Notes: generated from the sequence alone by a model not told the origin. 64,000 nt of DNA from Ulota crispa (GCA_963920765.1 OY987246.1:9973665-10037664); one strand, 5' to 3'. Counted from the first letter of the stretch, positions 11,837 through 25,546 are shown. Numbers and translations are program-made.

Positions 11837-12766
11837 TTAACCCCTAAAGGACCATGGCCTTTATTTTGTCAAAAGACACTCAAAACTGCTACTTCTATGG
11901 CAAAAAGTAAAATAGTTTGAAAATTGGTCTTTTTGCATATGTAACCGTAAGATCTTGTACTAGACTTGTATAAGAATGTGTTATTCAAAACTTAATAACT
12001 TTGACCGCACATATTGCAAGATATTTGCATTTAAAGTGTATAAAACAAGCATTTTTGCTCCTTGCACGATTAGATTATTTGACTTTGAACTTTTTTGACT
12101 TAAATTTTTTGCACCATGGAGTTTTGAGGTTTATTTTTTTATGGTGGAGAATTGAGTTGAGAGTCTTAGGAAAATTACCAAAACAAAACAAACTTATTTT
12201 AAATTCTTAAAAGAACATTAAATAGAAGAAGGTTTGAGATTGAACAATATCTTACATTGTTAATAACCTTGCAATGGAAGTGAATTACAACAATCACAAT
12301 GGTGAGATTGTTCTAGCAAGCAATTTTGACCCTTTCCAAAAGTTTTTTTTGAAAAAATGTTAAATTTGCATTCAAAAATGAAGTTTATAAGTTAATTTTA
12401 CAGAGCAGAACCACACCTACCTGCAAACTAAAACTTCTCATAACTTTCATCTCATCTATTAGAATTGAATGATTCAAAGCTCCCCACGTCTATATAAGTC
12501 TAAAGAACCTAATCTAGATTTTTATTCTAAAACAATGAAATTTTTTAAGAAGTTTTTGGCTGCTAGGGGAGCAGCATTTTCTAGATTTTCATGCATAACA
12601 TCTTCAATAAATGTTGGAATGAAGAAAAAATTACATTCCCACGTAGATCTATGAATTTCTCACCTTCAATAAAAGTTTCAAAAAATTACACAAAGTAGTT
12701 TAGCCATAGGTACGTGCCCAAAATCCCATTTGTCCCTTGTAGGGACAACGGTCCTGTAGGGATTAA
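11837..12766. mobile_element. Family B non-autonomous element, copy 1 (about 930 bp)
   Basis: It begins TTAACCCCTAAAGGACCATG. It ends with GGTCCTGTAGGGATTAA, whose reverse complement TTAATCCCTACAGGACC matches the left end with a few changes. Internal phrases (AATTGAATGATTCAAAGCT, TCTTCAATAAATGT, GCCATAGGTACGTGCC) recur at 57150-57410. The ORFs of 60-70 codons inside have no family resemblance. It is probably a non-autonomous DNA transposon. Confidence 0.7.
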
Positions 12767-13227
12767 TGATTATTTTAATGTTGGTGCAATTCTTGGAGTT
12801 GGAGTTTTGTGCAATTGGCTTATTGTGGGCTAATAACAATTCAATACATTTTTAACAATAAATCTTGATTTATGGATGCAAATCAATATTAGTTGAAACA
12901 ACTATATATATATATATATATGTATATAACATAACAATGTCATTTATTTGTGCAAACCATTGTTCAATGCAAAGTGCACTTAGCTGAGTTCAATAAGAAA
13001 ATAATGTGTTGGTATTATTTTCTAGGCCCTCTAAACCCTAGTAAAATCCCTTTAACCTTTAATGGACATTTTGACCATACTTTGTTTTATTGTATTGTTT
13101 GTAGGCAAACCCCATCCACTAGACCATGAAGTAACCAAATAATATAGTTGCAATTTTAGATTAATTGATGTGTATTCATTTGAGTATGATGAGTAAAATA
13201 TAAAAGCAATTAGAGAATTTCAAAGGC
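12767..13227. other. AT-rich spacer containing a (TA)n microsatellite
   Basis: A run of about 10-11 TA units followed by TGTATATA lies near 12902-12928. Nothing else was recognised in this stretch. Confidence 0.7.
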
Positions 13228-13230
13228 TTT

Positions 13231-13381
13231 CACTACAAGAAATTGTATCATAATTGACATGTCCAAATTGACTAAATATGTCTAAAATGAGAAAAAAACT
13301 GTCAAATTGAACAATTTCTGTAAATTTAATCATGTTAATTTGGACATGTTTTTGTTGTTTTGGATAGTTTCCCTTGTAGTG
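13231..13381. mobile_element. CACTA (En/Spm)-type miniature element with TTT target duplication
   Basis: The left terminus is CACTACAAGAAATTG and the right terminus ends CCCTTGTAGTG, so the outer 9 bp (CACTACAAG) are perfectly inverted. The diagnostic CACTA end is followed by subterminal inverted copies of CATGTCCAAATT (near 13258 and 13339). The flanking trinucleotide is TTT on both sides (13228-13230 and 13382-13384), which fits the 3-bp duplication known for CACTA transposons. At 151 bp it is far too short to encode a transposase. Confidence 0.88.
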
Positions 13382-13384
13382 TTT

Positions 13385-16300
13385 CGTTAGATTTCATTAG
13401 TCAAGTGTATCTAATTTGTGTGTTGTTTTGACATCCATATTATTATGTTTGAAAGCTGAGCTTCGTATCTGACCTTAATGAAAACTTTCATTGAACATGA
13501 TTCCAACCTACCAAATGAAAATCCTCACAAAGTCTGGTTTCTAATTTACAGTTTTTATATATTTACATAATAGGTAACTTTGTCAAGAGAATTACGTCAT
13601 AAAATGTCCTAACAAAATTCGACTAGTTTTCATTTTGGGTTTCTTTAAATAAATATGGAATTAGCAAGAAAAGGAAAGAAAAGAAATTCTAGTTTATTTT
13701 TAGCTCATCGTATGGCAGACATGAAAAATTTCACCCAGAAATTCTACAGCTTAATGTAACAATGTTGTTTTTTGTTCAGATTCATTAAGAAATGTATGAT
13801 ATTGTAATACATTATTTAATGTTACTCTATGATAAAGCCACATGTTTAATGATTATGTTTTGGGAAGTATATATAACGGCTACGATGACTACAACAAAAG
13901 AAAAATCTGATCTATGGTTAGATGGATTGGGTTTTAACCTTGAGATGCTCCAAAATACGTATATTGGATTATGAATTAGGGACACTATTTGATTCTAGCA
14001 TATTACTATAAAGAACATTTAATTTTTTGAACTTGATGAAGTTGGATAAGTGATATGTTTGTACAAATACAAATAGGAATACTGTAATGAAAAAATAGAA
14101 AAAATAATTTGAAATATGAAGTCTCAGCACACCATCCTTTCAGAGTGGACAAGGAGGTAAGAAGTTGAGTTGTAAATGAAAGTTAATTTTAGAATGCACT
14201 CAAAACTTTAAAATATCTACGAAGTACCAAACTGATGTCATCATGGGCTGCATGAGAGACATTCATTCCTCTGAGCAAAAAGTACACCAACTAATCTAAC
14301 AAGGATTTTCCCTTGGACTTTTCCTCCATTGGCTGGCCCATACAATAAATTCCAGTAGTTTCTTCCACTGTTCGGAAGAACTGGCCGTTACTAAATTATT
14401 AGGGCAGCACTCCATCCTTGCCTTGAAATCTGAGAAACAATCAAGAAATTTGCGGTGTAAAATTGTTTGCTTTTTGAAATTTCAATTATGGGTGAAAATA
14501 CAAAAATAACAAGGTCGAAATACCATGAACGGTTAAAATAAGCCACTTAACATGGTAAGATATGGGAATTTCTTGAGAAATTAAGCTCAATATATGCATA
14601 TGCATAAACAAGGATAAGGAAGAATGTTTTTTTGTTTTTTTGTTTTTTTAATTTACTCAAGAATTAATATTTTATGCAATATAAATATGGATTCTACATT
14701 GGGACCTTATTCTTGTTTCATAGGTGTACTTCAAAAGGTTACCTCTAGAACCTTGTTTTAAAACAAGTGTGAACCAATCAAATGCGAGAAAATAGCATCT
14801 TTTCAAAATCTTTTAGAATCTTTTTCAGAGTCAATTATTGTTGGTTTTCAAAATAGTTTACTCTTCAAGTAGAGGGGGGGTAACAGTTTATGATATTCCT
14901 ACCTTAGTGGTTGAATTTTGAAACTACAATGAATATTGGATTTAGGTTGTCTTGACAATTAGGTTGCCTTACCCTTAAAAGTTACCTCATGACTCATCTT
15001 TTGGCCACTTGGAGGGACATGCAACTTTCTAAATTTTAGGATTTCACATAATTTACAACGTGGGTGCTGTTAATTTTATTTTTCTACACCGTCATTGTTG
15101 TGTCAAGCCCTTCAAAAAAAAGGTTGTAATCATTATTGATGAACTTTTACTACAGCAACAATAGTGTAAAACACCAAAAAATTAGTGAGGGGGCAACCTA
15201 AACACAATATTTAGTGTACACAATAAAAAAAATTGGTCACACTTTCAAATGTATGTCCAAATATAGTGTGGAAATAGACAATGTGGTTGTAGGCACATTT
15301 AAAAAATGGTTGAAAATGTGGGACTTGGGATATTAGCTTGGAAAGGTAGAAATCCTCTTCAAACAATTTCTAAGACAATTTCTTGTAATTCAAAGTAGGG
15401 GATGTCAAAATTGGTGCTTTATATGGAAGATTGAAAAGCAAGGTTTTGACAAGTAGGCATGAAATCTTGGATGATTACCAACTTTATCAAAGATTCCTTC
15501 TTCTAGATTTTTAAAAAACGAAGTAAAAGTTATGTTTTGAGAATTTATTTGAGGGTTTTGGAGTCCCTTTTGTTGAGTCACTCCCTTTGTCACTGAAAAA
15601 ACAGAATTTCACATAGGTACAAAATGGGCATCAACTTTTTTTTTTAATATTTTTTGAGAGGTGACATGTGTGACAGCCAATATTTCAATGTTTGTCAATA
15701 AGTTCCAATCTTCACACCCATCAAGGTGTACCCCAATTACAACACAACATTATGCAATAATGCAACCAGGCGTCAGTTCAATCCATGTAGTTTGAGATAA
15801 TTTAAGTAGCTTTTTAAACTTTTATATTGAATTTTCAAAAAAATCCCTATTTACACTCTCAATTTTTATTTACATTGCACTCATTTATCTAATCACAAAA
15901 GGTTTAAATTTAAAAACCATTACAAAATGATTGTCTCTACAAAAAAATCTGGAAAATTGTAAAATATAACAATGTTCATATGTGGAGTCATTTTAATATA
16001 TCACAAATAGCATGATTTTTGTATGTTGAAATAAGACACAATCTTAAATTAAAATGACATATTCATTTGGGTATTTATATAGTGCAAGATGTAATTCTTG
16101 GTTTAATGTTGTTTTATTATGATCAACAAGCAATTGAAAGCATAAGATATTACGGACTTTAGCAACTTTCCTTGAGTAGTTGTACCAAATCATTCATCAA
16201 ACAAATCTAAATAATATGACATCAACATAAGCACTGTGCTTATCAACTTAAAGAAGAATACACTCACTCTTAAGATATTTAAGAAGCATATTGCTACTAT

Positions 16301-17339
16301 GTAGAAAGATTATAGGAACCCTTTCTTATTTCCTTTAATAAAGTGGATTTTTAGGATTTTCAAAAGTGTGATGGTGTGTTTTAAAAGTAGAATTTAAAAG
16401 TATAATCAAACAATAGCATTTCAACAGAGTTTGAGACTATGACCCAAAGATCATGTTAGTACACATGGATGTATTAAGGCACTAGCTAATGATTATCAAC
16501 ATAATTTGAAACAAGCAATTCAAATGATTTTACAATTGCTTTTGGATTAAAAACCAAAATATGCGAACAATGAATTTTGTTCAAATTGAATTTATAATGA
16601 CTAGTTTTGGTTATTGTGACTTGTTGAAAAAGTTATCTAAACTTAGATTTTAAAGTAGATTTGTAGGCCATTATTTTGACACAAAACTTAGTTTTTTGAG
16701 TAAAGCAAACTTACAAACTTTGAATCATAAACTATTCCCAACAGAAAATTGTGGAGATCCGTATCATATGTATGTCAAAAAAAAACTTAACACAAATCTA
16801 AGCAAGTATTGGTAAATGAGTATTTTCAAATTGCTTGTGTGCATGGAACATAATTACATTCATTTATTGTTCAAAATTGCAGTGTATTTTTATATATTTT
16901 ATCAAGAGCAAAAGGGAAAGTGAAAAGGAAGAAGCTAGAATGTACTTTTTGGTATCGTGGATGATGCAACAAATCAACGGAGACTGGTTCTAAGTTCATT
17001 ACAGTAGCTGCTTGGTACAGTATACTTTAGATACGCAATAAATTAGTTTTTATGTATAGCCTTAAAGTTTATGTCGTTCTCGCAGATATTTTTAGATCAC
17101 TGTCTAATATAAGTTAGATCTGGTTATAAATGATCAGAGCAAAGAATAAACTTACCGTGATGGACACTATTTTACACACAAAGGTTGGTTTATGTTCTCT
17201 CAAGAATAATAATAAAGCTTTTACATCACACTGATATCTGTTCAATGATTGATTTGTTGTCCAAATCAACGTATCTTAAGAAACACTAATTTCACTTCGG
17301 AATAAACGTTAAAATAAATAAAAATTTATGAAATAGTGT
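13385..17339. other. AT-rich intergenic spacer, no gene supported
   Basis: About 4 kb of roughly 70% A+T with homopolymer runs (for example poly-T with G interruptions at 14625-14650). ORFs do not exceed about 62 codons and none looks coding. No inverted termini or tandem arrays were noticed. Confidence 0.5.
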
Positions 17340-18253
17340 TTAAGTGCTAATTTTTTTTTTGTGTTTAGAGGTCCAAAACTGCTTCAAAATATTATTCCCA
17401 AAATTATTGTCCAAATCTTCTTTGAAACTTATTTTTTAACAAATGCAACCGTAGGATTCTTTGGTTGACTTGCACAAGTACATTGTCCCAATATTTCAAA
17501 ATGAATATCCCCACCAATTGCAAGATCAATGTGCCTGAATTTCAAAATGTAGGTTTTTCTAATCCTTCTAAAAGGTGAAGTTTTGATTTTCAAATTTTTT
17601 AGAAAAAAACACATACGTTACGTTTCTTGTGAAATTTTTGCAATATATTGGAAAATGGGTTGAAAGCATGTATAAAAAAATTAACCAAAAAAAAAAGTGG
17701 ATTCATTTTACAAAAATTGTAAAGTGAAAAGTATTGATGAATGAATGATATAACTAATATGCTAGTAAGTTTTGGAAGAATTTGAAAATTGTTAATCCCA
17801 ATGGTGAAAATGCTCTAACAGACAATTAGTAACTTTATTTTTCATTTGAAAATTTTCAAATTTGAGAGTAAAAGATAACTTTATATGTTGTTTCTACCCT
17901 CTTCCTACCTTCATTGCCCGCAAAAGAAAACTCCTTGTAACTCTTACCTCATTATTTGGAATTGAGTGATTCAATTTTTTTTTTGAGTAGGTATCAATCT
18001 ATACAATTCTATAAAAAAATAAAAAAAAATTTGAATATATTTTTTGCTGCCCGATTTGACATTGAAATTGAAAAAACCTTATAACTTTTGCAATACTTAT
18101 CTGAATGACATGAATTAAAGCTTCACATGTAGATAATGATGAGTAGCATCCATCCTAAAAATTTAATACAAAAATTCCAAATTACAAAGTCAATAGAGCT
18201 TGCCCAAGTTCTCATAAAGCCCAAAGTGGGTTCCTTGGGCCTTTAGGGGTTAA
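17340..18253. mobile_element. Family B element, diverged copy (left end uncertain)
   Basis: The right end CCTTTAGGGGTTAA at 18240-18253 matches the family B terminus. Internal similarity includes CAACCGTAGGATTC near 17446 (AATCGTAGGATCC in the 56485 copy) and GGAATTGAGTGATTCAA near 17960. The left terminus could not be recognised, so the start is approximate. Confidence 0.5.
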
Positions 18254-18291
18254 TTGATAATTAGTTGGCTTGTCATATGAAGCAAGTATGA

Positions 18292-18528
18292 GGTAGGAGC
18301 ACCCAATACCAATAGTATATTTAATGGCGTCCCTCGTTACATAGGGTGGTCATTCTAGAACTTAAATCTAGGTATATCATAAATTGCTTACTGATATTCA
18401 CCAAATTGATAACTAAGCTATTTATGACATACATAGATGTAAGTTTTAGAATGACTATCTTATGTAGAGAGTTCCCTATGTAGAGAGTGACATCATTAGG
18501 TATAATGTTGATATTGGGTGCTCCTACC
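18292..18528. mobile_element. 237-bp full-length foldback element with GGTAGGAGCACCCA termini
   Basis: It starts GGTAGGAGCACCCAATACC, and its reverse complement starts GGTAGGAGCACCCAATATC. The inner arms also pair: TCATTCTAGAACTTA... against ...TAAGTTTTAGAATGA, and TATATCATAAATTGCTTA against TAAGCTATTTATGACATA, leaving only a short loop near 18397-18402. It shares its terminal repeat with the MITE family at 21764, 42643 and 46541 but has a different interior. It could transcribe into a long imperfect hairpin. A MITE is the simplest reading. Confidence 0.8.
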
Positions 18529-21500
18529 TTAGTAATTTCAATCATATTGTACTACTTAATTATTGCCTCTTATTCTTTTACAAACAAATGTGCAAGTTAT
18601 GAAAAGTTCATTGCCATGTATACACAGTCACAAACATAGAAAAGTAAATTTTTACTCATGTTAAGCATTTAACCATTATTTTTTGGGAAAATTCAATAAA
18701 ATTCCTTAAATTTGTAATTATTTGTATTGTGCTTGATTTTTAAGAAATTGCACAAATATCTTTGACATATTTTCATAATTGCGGAAATATCCTTCTCCTC
18801 AGTTATCAAAGGTACATATTACCTACTAAGAAATTGAAAGGTTTATTACAAGATAAGTCCTACCAAAAAGTAGGTAATATACATGTTTGATAATTGTGGA
18901 GACTAGAGAAGAATATTTTGACAAATATGAAAATATGTTAAAAATATTTATGCAATTTCTCAAAAACCAAGGACATATGTACAAATATTGCAAATTTCAA
19001 GAATCTTCATCAAATTTTCCTTTTTTTAATGAAGCTTGTTGATATCGTCATATCAACTTGACTTTAATGTTTACCACCATAGTCTATAACTTGCTAGCAT
19101 TGCAATTGCCATGCACATATATTGTTTGTTTCCATTTTGAGAATTTTATTATCTAGCTAGAGCTCAAAGCACTTGAACACTCTATGAATGACATGGGATG
19201 GAAATTTTAGAGACGTCCAAGCAGTGCCCCTAAACAATATTGCCTACCAAAAGTGTTGGCTTTATTTATACTTGGACCATTTAGTACTAGAAAAAATGGC
19301 TTTACGACAAGTGTCAAATTTTTTTCAAAATAATCTAAGTGATTAGTAACATCATTAGTAGAAAATGGGTATAAACGACTGCAACCTACCAATCAGCATG
19401 TCCGGGACAACTACAGTGATTAGGGGAAAAACACTTTAAGGAGCTGACACGGATTGTGTCTGTATTGCAATTGGGCCTAGTCGTGTCATAGTTGTGTATA
19501 CAATTGCAAAAAATAAGGTTTACAACTACAAGGGGTGTATACATTTTCATCATTGGTTTTCTATCACCTACATGTGAACTATTGATGTGGCCTATGTCAT
19601 TCAACATAGTCGTATTATAGTTGAGGGTTGGTTCATCATACTACTACGGCCCTACTCAAGCACAACTATGACACGATTATACTTGTTTTTTTTAAAATTT
19701 CTCCAATTCATGTTCATGTGAAAAATTTCCTTACTTTTTGCTACCTTGGGTAGCATTAGGTATTACAAATATCCAATTCCAGGTGGGTGTGAATGCATCT
19801 AATTGGGGTAGTTGTAGTGCAATTGCCTTGCAATTGTTAAGGGAGTTTTGTACTACCTAGTCACTACTTGCATACAATTGAAGCATGATTGGCGCATTTC
19901 TTTCAATTTTTTTCTTATTCTCACCTTCTCACTATACATTTCTTTGACATTTCTTGCCACCTTGGTAAGAAATATTTGTTCCAATCATTGTTGCTCATGT
20001 TAGAGTGAACCTATCCTTATGAGGTAGTTGCGTTGGAGTCCAGACATAGTTGCTGACTTACTGACCGGTTTAGCTACTACTGCCTTACTACTATAATGCC
20101 ACTGACACATTGCTTCCACTGATAATTTTCACATACTAATTTTTTTAGGATCACCTCATCTTCTCATATCATTTTTGGGTGACTAGGCTAAATGCGTTGT
20201 TACATCCTAGTCCTTAGTTCTTGGTGTGAATGCGTCATAAGCATGACTTATATTGTAGTTGCTTCGTAGTTGTTCACAATTACTCTTTCCAATTTAATTT
20301 GAACTTCTTTCTTATGGCTATTCTTTACTTGTATTGTAGTTCCATCTGTGTTTTCCACACCCTTACCTAGGGTCACAACTAAGATGCACTTGTAAACCAT
20401 TCGCTTGCGGTTTGGGGTTCTCTCTTACCCATGGTTATGGATGTTGCTACCTCAAGAAGTTCTTTTTACCTTTGCCTACTTTTTTTTTGAGCCATTTAAC
20501 TACATGTGGTGGATGTCTTTTGCAATATGGATGCAGGAAAGATTTGTTCAACATGCTTGAACTCATGTTAAGCATGTTTCCACTAGCTTTCATGCCCAAC
20601 AAAGACTTTGAAACATTCCCTTCACAAGTTGCATTGCTATATGCTTGAAATTCACTACACTAAGGTTTTTTGGAAATCAAACTTTCAATGGTTGTTTAAA
20701 AAAAATAAAAATCCCAACTAAGGATTGGAAGAATTTTTATTTTCTTCTTTTGAACCACAAGGAAAATGAAAAAATGATAAAAACCAAGTATCTAGTAGCT
20801 ATTGCGTTTCAAAAGCTATTGTATTTATCTAACACAATAATTAATCTAACTAGTACACTATTGCTTTGGACACACTCCAGTGAAGGATCATGTGAGAGGG
20901 TCATGCATTCATTGGTTGCCCTTAAGAGAAGTTAATAAAAAACAAAATTCCCAACTTGCTTCTTGAACAAAAAAAACTCTTAACACACCAATAACCTTTG
21001 AAGCGTACATCTAATTTCAATAAAAACTAGTGTGGCCATGTGCAGTTAGCCCAATTTTCACCCCCTTTGCCCCCCATGCCATCTTCTCATGCCACCCATG
21101 GTTACCATTGTGCTTTACTTCAATTAAACTTGTACTCTACTTTATTTTTAAGTGGACATCCAAATTGTATTATAGTTAAACTTGTACTCTACCCTATTTT
21201 TATTTAGAACTTGTCTTAGGCCAATCAGCACTTTTCTAAATTTTCAATCCATATAAAACCTTGAAATTCAATCACTTTCCCACCATAAGCCCAAATGTCA
21301 CCAAACCAAGCCCATGCATCCCTCATTGCCGAGAGCTTTTCAACGGTACCAAGTACGCAATGGGGAGACACACAGTCCAAGAGCTCAATGTGACAAACAT
21401 CCAAACAAACAACTTGATTCAAGGTATAGATTTTATCTCCACATAACCCATGTAAAACTCTACTTTCGAGAAATAAAAATAGAAGTAATGATTAAAAAAA

Positions 21501-21763
21501 CCAATAGAATAAGCTTGGCCAAAATCCATTTTCTCCCCCCAAAGGGATAATGGGCCTTCAAGGATTAATTTAGATTCATTAGAATTCAATAGTAGTGGCC
21601 ACATAAATAGTGCAGTACTACTTAATTATGGTCAAGAGGTGCACAAAAGCACCATCTGGTATTAACTTATAAAAATGTAGTGAGGCCCCAATAACATTGT
21701 CCATGAATCATTGATAGTCATTCATGCACCATGTGTAAATATAAAGGCAATCACTTCTCATAA
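18529..21763. other. Spacer with degenerate repeats, no gene supported
   Basis: ORFs up to 96 codons (for example 20645-20935) lack recognisable domains. The motif CGTGTCATAGTTGTG near 19480 recurs inverted (CACAACTATGACACG) near 19664. The text AAATCCATTTTCTCC...AAGGATTAA ending near 21568 resembles the right end of family B, so a truncated copy may lie at about 21210-21568. No terminal structure complete enough for a confident call was seen. Confidence 0.4.
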
Positions 21764-22075
21764 GGTAGGAGCACCCATCCTCGTGAGGGTCTCCATAAGC
21801 CTGACCTCTGAAATCTTGGAAAATCTGTGGAAGTAGATAGATGTAATGACAAGGATGTACAACATGTGAACACAAAATCTTAATAGTGGTTATGGGTGCA
21901 ATGGTAGTTTGCTCTTTAAAAATTCACAAATTATTCTCATAGTATCCAAATAATAAATTCAAAAGTGCAAACTCATTATTTCTTTGTTGCTAATAGGATC
22001 CTATAATTTGTTAAACGTTTACTAATAGTCATCATGTTCAAAACCCTTGAACTCACGCTTATGGGTGCTCCTACC
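21764..22075 (+). mobile_element. MITE family C, copy 1 (312 bp)
   Basis: The terminal inverted repeat GGTAGGAGCACCCAT closes with ATGGGTGCTCCTACC. Two homologous copies lie at 42643-42960 (same orientation) and 46541-46833 (opposite). Shared internal phrases are AGTAGATAGATGTAAT, AAGGATGTACAACATGTGAA and AGGATCCTATAATTTG. There is no ORF. TAA precedes and TTA follows the termini, which may be part of the repeat or a degenerate TWA target site. Confidence 0.85.
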
Positions 22076-24258
22076 TTAGTACTAATTGCAATCATTGATA
22101 GCTTTCACCCTCCTTACCAACTCTTTGTCTAAAACATTTTACAAGGTACAATTTGTTTTTCTTCCAGAAACCAACAATTTTTATATACTTAAATCACAAG
22201 ACGGACTTATGGAAAAGTCTTAATGAAACCTTGGCAAAAAAAAATAGTTGCTCAGGAATTTTATTTAAGCCAGCAATTCAATCTTCATAATTTACTTAAC
22301 AATTGTATTTGATGATGCTCTATTATTTTCTTTCAATTATACAATAATAAAAGCTTAGTTAAACCAAGCACAACAAAAATAATGACTTGCTAAAGATTAT
22401 GGTCATTGATGAGGAGGTCAATTCATTTAAGACTCCATTTTCTTTGCTTAATCATAACTATCAATTTCTAATTTTGTTACATGAGCTTTGCTTCCTTTCT
22501 TTTAGACTTCAAACAATACACGGTAGGTCAATATTTCAAAAGGAATTTATCTTTCAATCCTTCCTTTCAATGTTCAATCAATAAAAAAAGTTGTAATATT
22601 CTGGTCATTGTTATTACTTGGGCACTAGTTTGGAGTGATATGCCTGACATCTTAAAAGCTATTAACAAAAAGTACCGTCTTATTCAAAACTTTATAGAAT
22701 GCTCATATACAATTACATGAGTTATTGCTATCTTCTTCAGTTCCTCACTTGAAATAATTACTTTGATTAGGAATTTGAATCTTTAAAATGATTTCAGATT
22801 CTATGAGCAATCTCACTAATCTGAAATTTGTTCTTATTCTTGTTCATGATAAAATGATGATTGTTTGTGTTGTTACAGAGATGTATATTTTGCCAAATTG
22901 CAAAAACCACATTTTTATAGCACAAGAATTGCTCAAATCAACGATCTTCTAAGAATCAACTCAAATTCATAGATAATGTTAGTACATTTTTAATAGATGT
23001 ATGTAAAATTATATGAATCATTATCATTCTATAAATTTGTAGTATATATAATATTAGAAACAAACCACCTTTCTTTGAACGTATTTTCACATCTTCCAAT
23101 ACAATTTCTTCAAGTACTAGGGTAACTTCATTCAAATGAGTACACATCTAAGGCAAGATTATTGTATGTATGTTATTTATAGAAAAGGCATTCTTCAAAT
23201 CAAGATACTAATTAATATTATCTTGAATTTGTTCAAGAAATACAACCTAACAAAATAGGGGATTTGCTTAATTGCAATTGTGAACAAAGAAACTTGATTG
23301 ACAATAATGTTTTATTGCAATTGATTCTCAAATATCTTATTTTGTTCAATTCAACATCAATTATATATCAAATCAATATTAATTTTAAATTAATTCAAAT
23401 AATCAGAATGAGGTGACACTTAAATGATCCCCACAAGGTATGATCAAAACATTTATTATTTCAACATTTCAACTTTAGGGCCATTGTGTACAAGTTTGTG
23501 TTTCCTTGTCTTTCTTCACAAAGGCCAAATTTTAATTTTGATATTTCTAGTTTGCTTCCAAAAATGTGATTTTCTTTAATATTGATGGGAACTCACTTGC
23601 AAATTCTTTTTGATGATCATTATGTGGGTTGGTGTAACTAGCAACATGTTTAAACACACATTTTAAGGATTGCTATACATTAGCACTCTAGACCATTAAA
23701 ACTTAAGGTCATTTGAATAATAATTAATCTAATTAGCCTCTAGAACAATCCCAAACATCAATTATAAATAAAATTATATAGGAGCCAATATCCTTGTCAT
23801 ATAAAGACTTTGAGGCAAAAAAAAAAAACAAAGGCCCATAGTGCAATCAAACTCAAAGAAAAGGGATGGATGGGGCGATGGAGAAAGAAACTAAATGAAG
23901 TTGTTGAGGTTCCTATTTCATCTTATGGTGTTGCCTATCTAAAACATACGTTTTTGTTCTAAGAATTTTATTAATGAGATTAGATATGTCAACCAGATCA
24001 TGCATTGGCCTCTTATTCTTGGTGAACCCAAAATTTGAAATTGGGACCATGTAAAATCTTGCTTGAAAATGCTCAAATTATATTTTGAAGTTTAGCCTAA
24101 ATTCTTAAAGTAATGACCTTGAATCATTTTCAAATAAGCAGCCAATAAGAGGTTACAGTTGAAAATTTTATAGACTCCAAAATGATTTCAACTCCTAGTG
24201 TAAAACAACCTTTATATATATGTTCAAATCATGAAATAGGCTCCAGTTCATAAGTGCT
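22076..24258. other. AT-rich intergenic spacer, no gene supported
   Basis: About 2.2 kb of A+T-rich sequence. The longest ORFs (65-79 codons) show no recognisable motif. No inverted or tandem structure was noted. Confidence 0.5.
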
Positions 24259-24590
24259 CTTAGAACATCTCTAGTGAACCTCAAAAATTTCATTATTGAG
24301 AAATGCAATGTTTCTTGTTTCTAGTGTTAACTAGTTATTTCTCCCACTTGTCCAATTAGGTGAAATAACTCTCAACCAATAACAAACGTCCTTGTCAAAA
24401 GATTTTTCCATCCTTGATAATTCAACCTACTAATTCTTCAAAAAGTAGTGTTTGACGAAGTTTTTGTGCAAAAAAAAACTATTTTTAGTATATCAAGAAG
24501 ACTATTTTGATTGGTCCTTGCATTAATGACTTCCTTTTTCATCAAAAGTCTCCTTAACCCGTCATTCTATAGTACAGGTGGAGATGCTCT
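24259..24590. mobile_element. Possible MITE with TTAGAACATCTCT / GAGATGCTCTTA ends
   Basis: The left end CTTAGAACATCTCTAGTG resembles the reverse complement of the right end, GTAAGAGCATCTCCACCTG. The octamer TGCTCTTA occurs just at both ends and could be a target duplication. The match is short, so the call is tentative. Confidence 0.45.
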
Positions 24591-24789
24591 TACTATACAG
24601 CCATCCCATGAAACATAATTTAATTGTGAACTTTCACTATTATGATACCTCAATTGCATGTTTTCAACATGCCTTCCTTCATGGCGCCAAGTGTTCATCT
24701 TTGTGGAACCCAATGTTTTTGACATGGTATATGTTGCTTTTCCTTATCATTTGAAGTTTTTTTAAGAGTTTATGTAGAATCTTCTGAGA

Positions 24790-25546
24790 GTATGCGACAA
24801 CCAAATACTTTGTATAAAATCAAAGGTAAATCCAATCCACAGTTTTATCAGATACTCGTCATCATCACCATCACCCAACTTATCAGAATAACGCACACTA
24901 ACGAACAAATTACCCACCGCAACACCGCAACACCGCAGCACCGCCCACCCAATGAATCACCGCCCCTCCCACCCAATCAGAACCCGCCTCGCCACGTCGG
25001 CGTGAAATTTGCCCCACCTGCATTCACCTCACCGAATCACCGGCATTCCCACCACCTCCGCGTGCTTAGCCGCGGGAGAAAACGAGGCCACGGTGGATTA
25101 GCGCCAACCACGTGGCTGGTTCCCACTGGCTCGCCGTGTCCCTCTCTCCCGGCGTCAACACCCGGACAGTCGGACAAGCTCGCCGCAACTGCCGAAGGAA
25201 TTCTCGAATAGACGATCTTGATCCTGCTTCTTGCCAAGTCGTTGCGAAATTATCCCAGGTTTTCCTCCTTCCTGTTCTACATTTGTCAGTATTCTATTCT
25301 CGAGTTGTCGATCAACTTCTTGAGCAATATTGCGTGGAACAGATCGCGAACTTTTCTCCGAAGTGATCAGATTCCTGCACTGACCGAAATTTCACAATTT
25401 CGGAACTCTCAAGTGATTGAAGGATTTGACCCTTTTCGGTTTGGAATTGAGTGTGCGATTTTTTTTTTTTTACTTTGGAGGATTGAGGATTGAGAGGAGA
25501 TCAGGGAGTTACGTTGGCGAGATTGGAGAGATCAAAGAGGAGTCAA
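24790..25546 (+). promoter_or_regulatory. Promoter and 5' leader region of the SERAC1-like gene
   Basis: Base composition switches from AT-rich to about 55% G+C near 24890, with C-rich repeats such as CAACACCGCAACACCGCAG. It stays mixed up to the ATG at 25547, including a T10-12 tract near 25460. The ORF of 139 codons at 24792-25211 has low-complexity Pro/His-rich content and no homology signature. The transcription start cannot be placed by eye. The frame of exon 1 is open upstream through a TTG at 25490, but the first ATG in frame is 25547. Confidence 0.5.

Noticed and set aside
20412-20935. Adjacent 78- and 96-codon plus-strand ORFs as a small gene
   Set aside because: No domain, no splice link between them and composition like the surrounding spacer.
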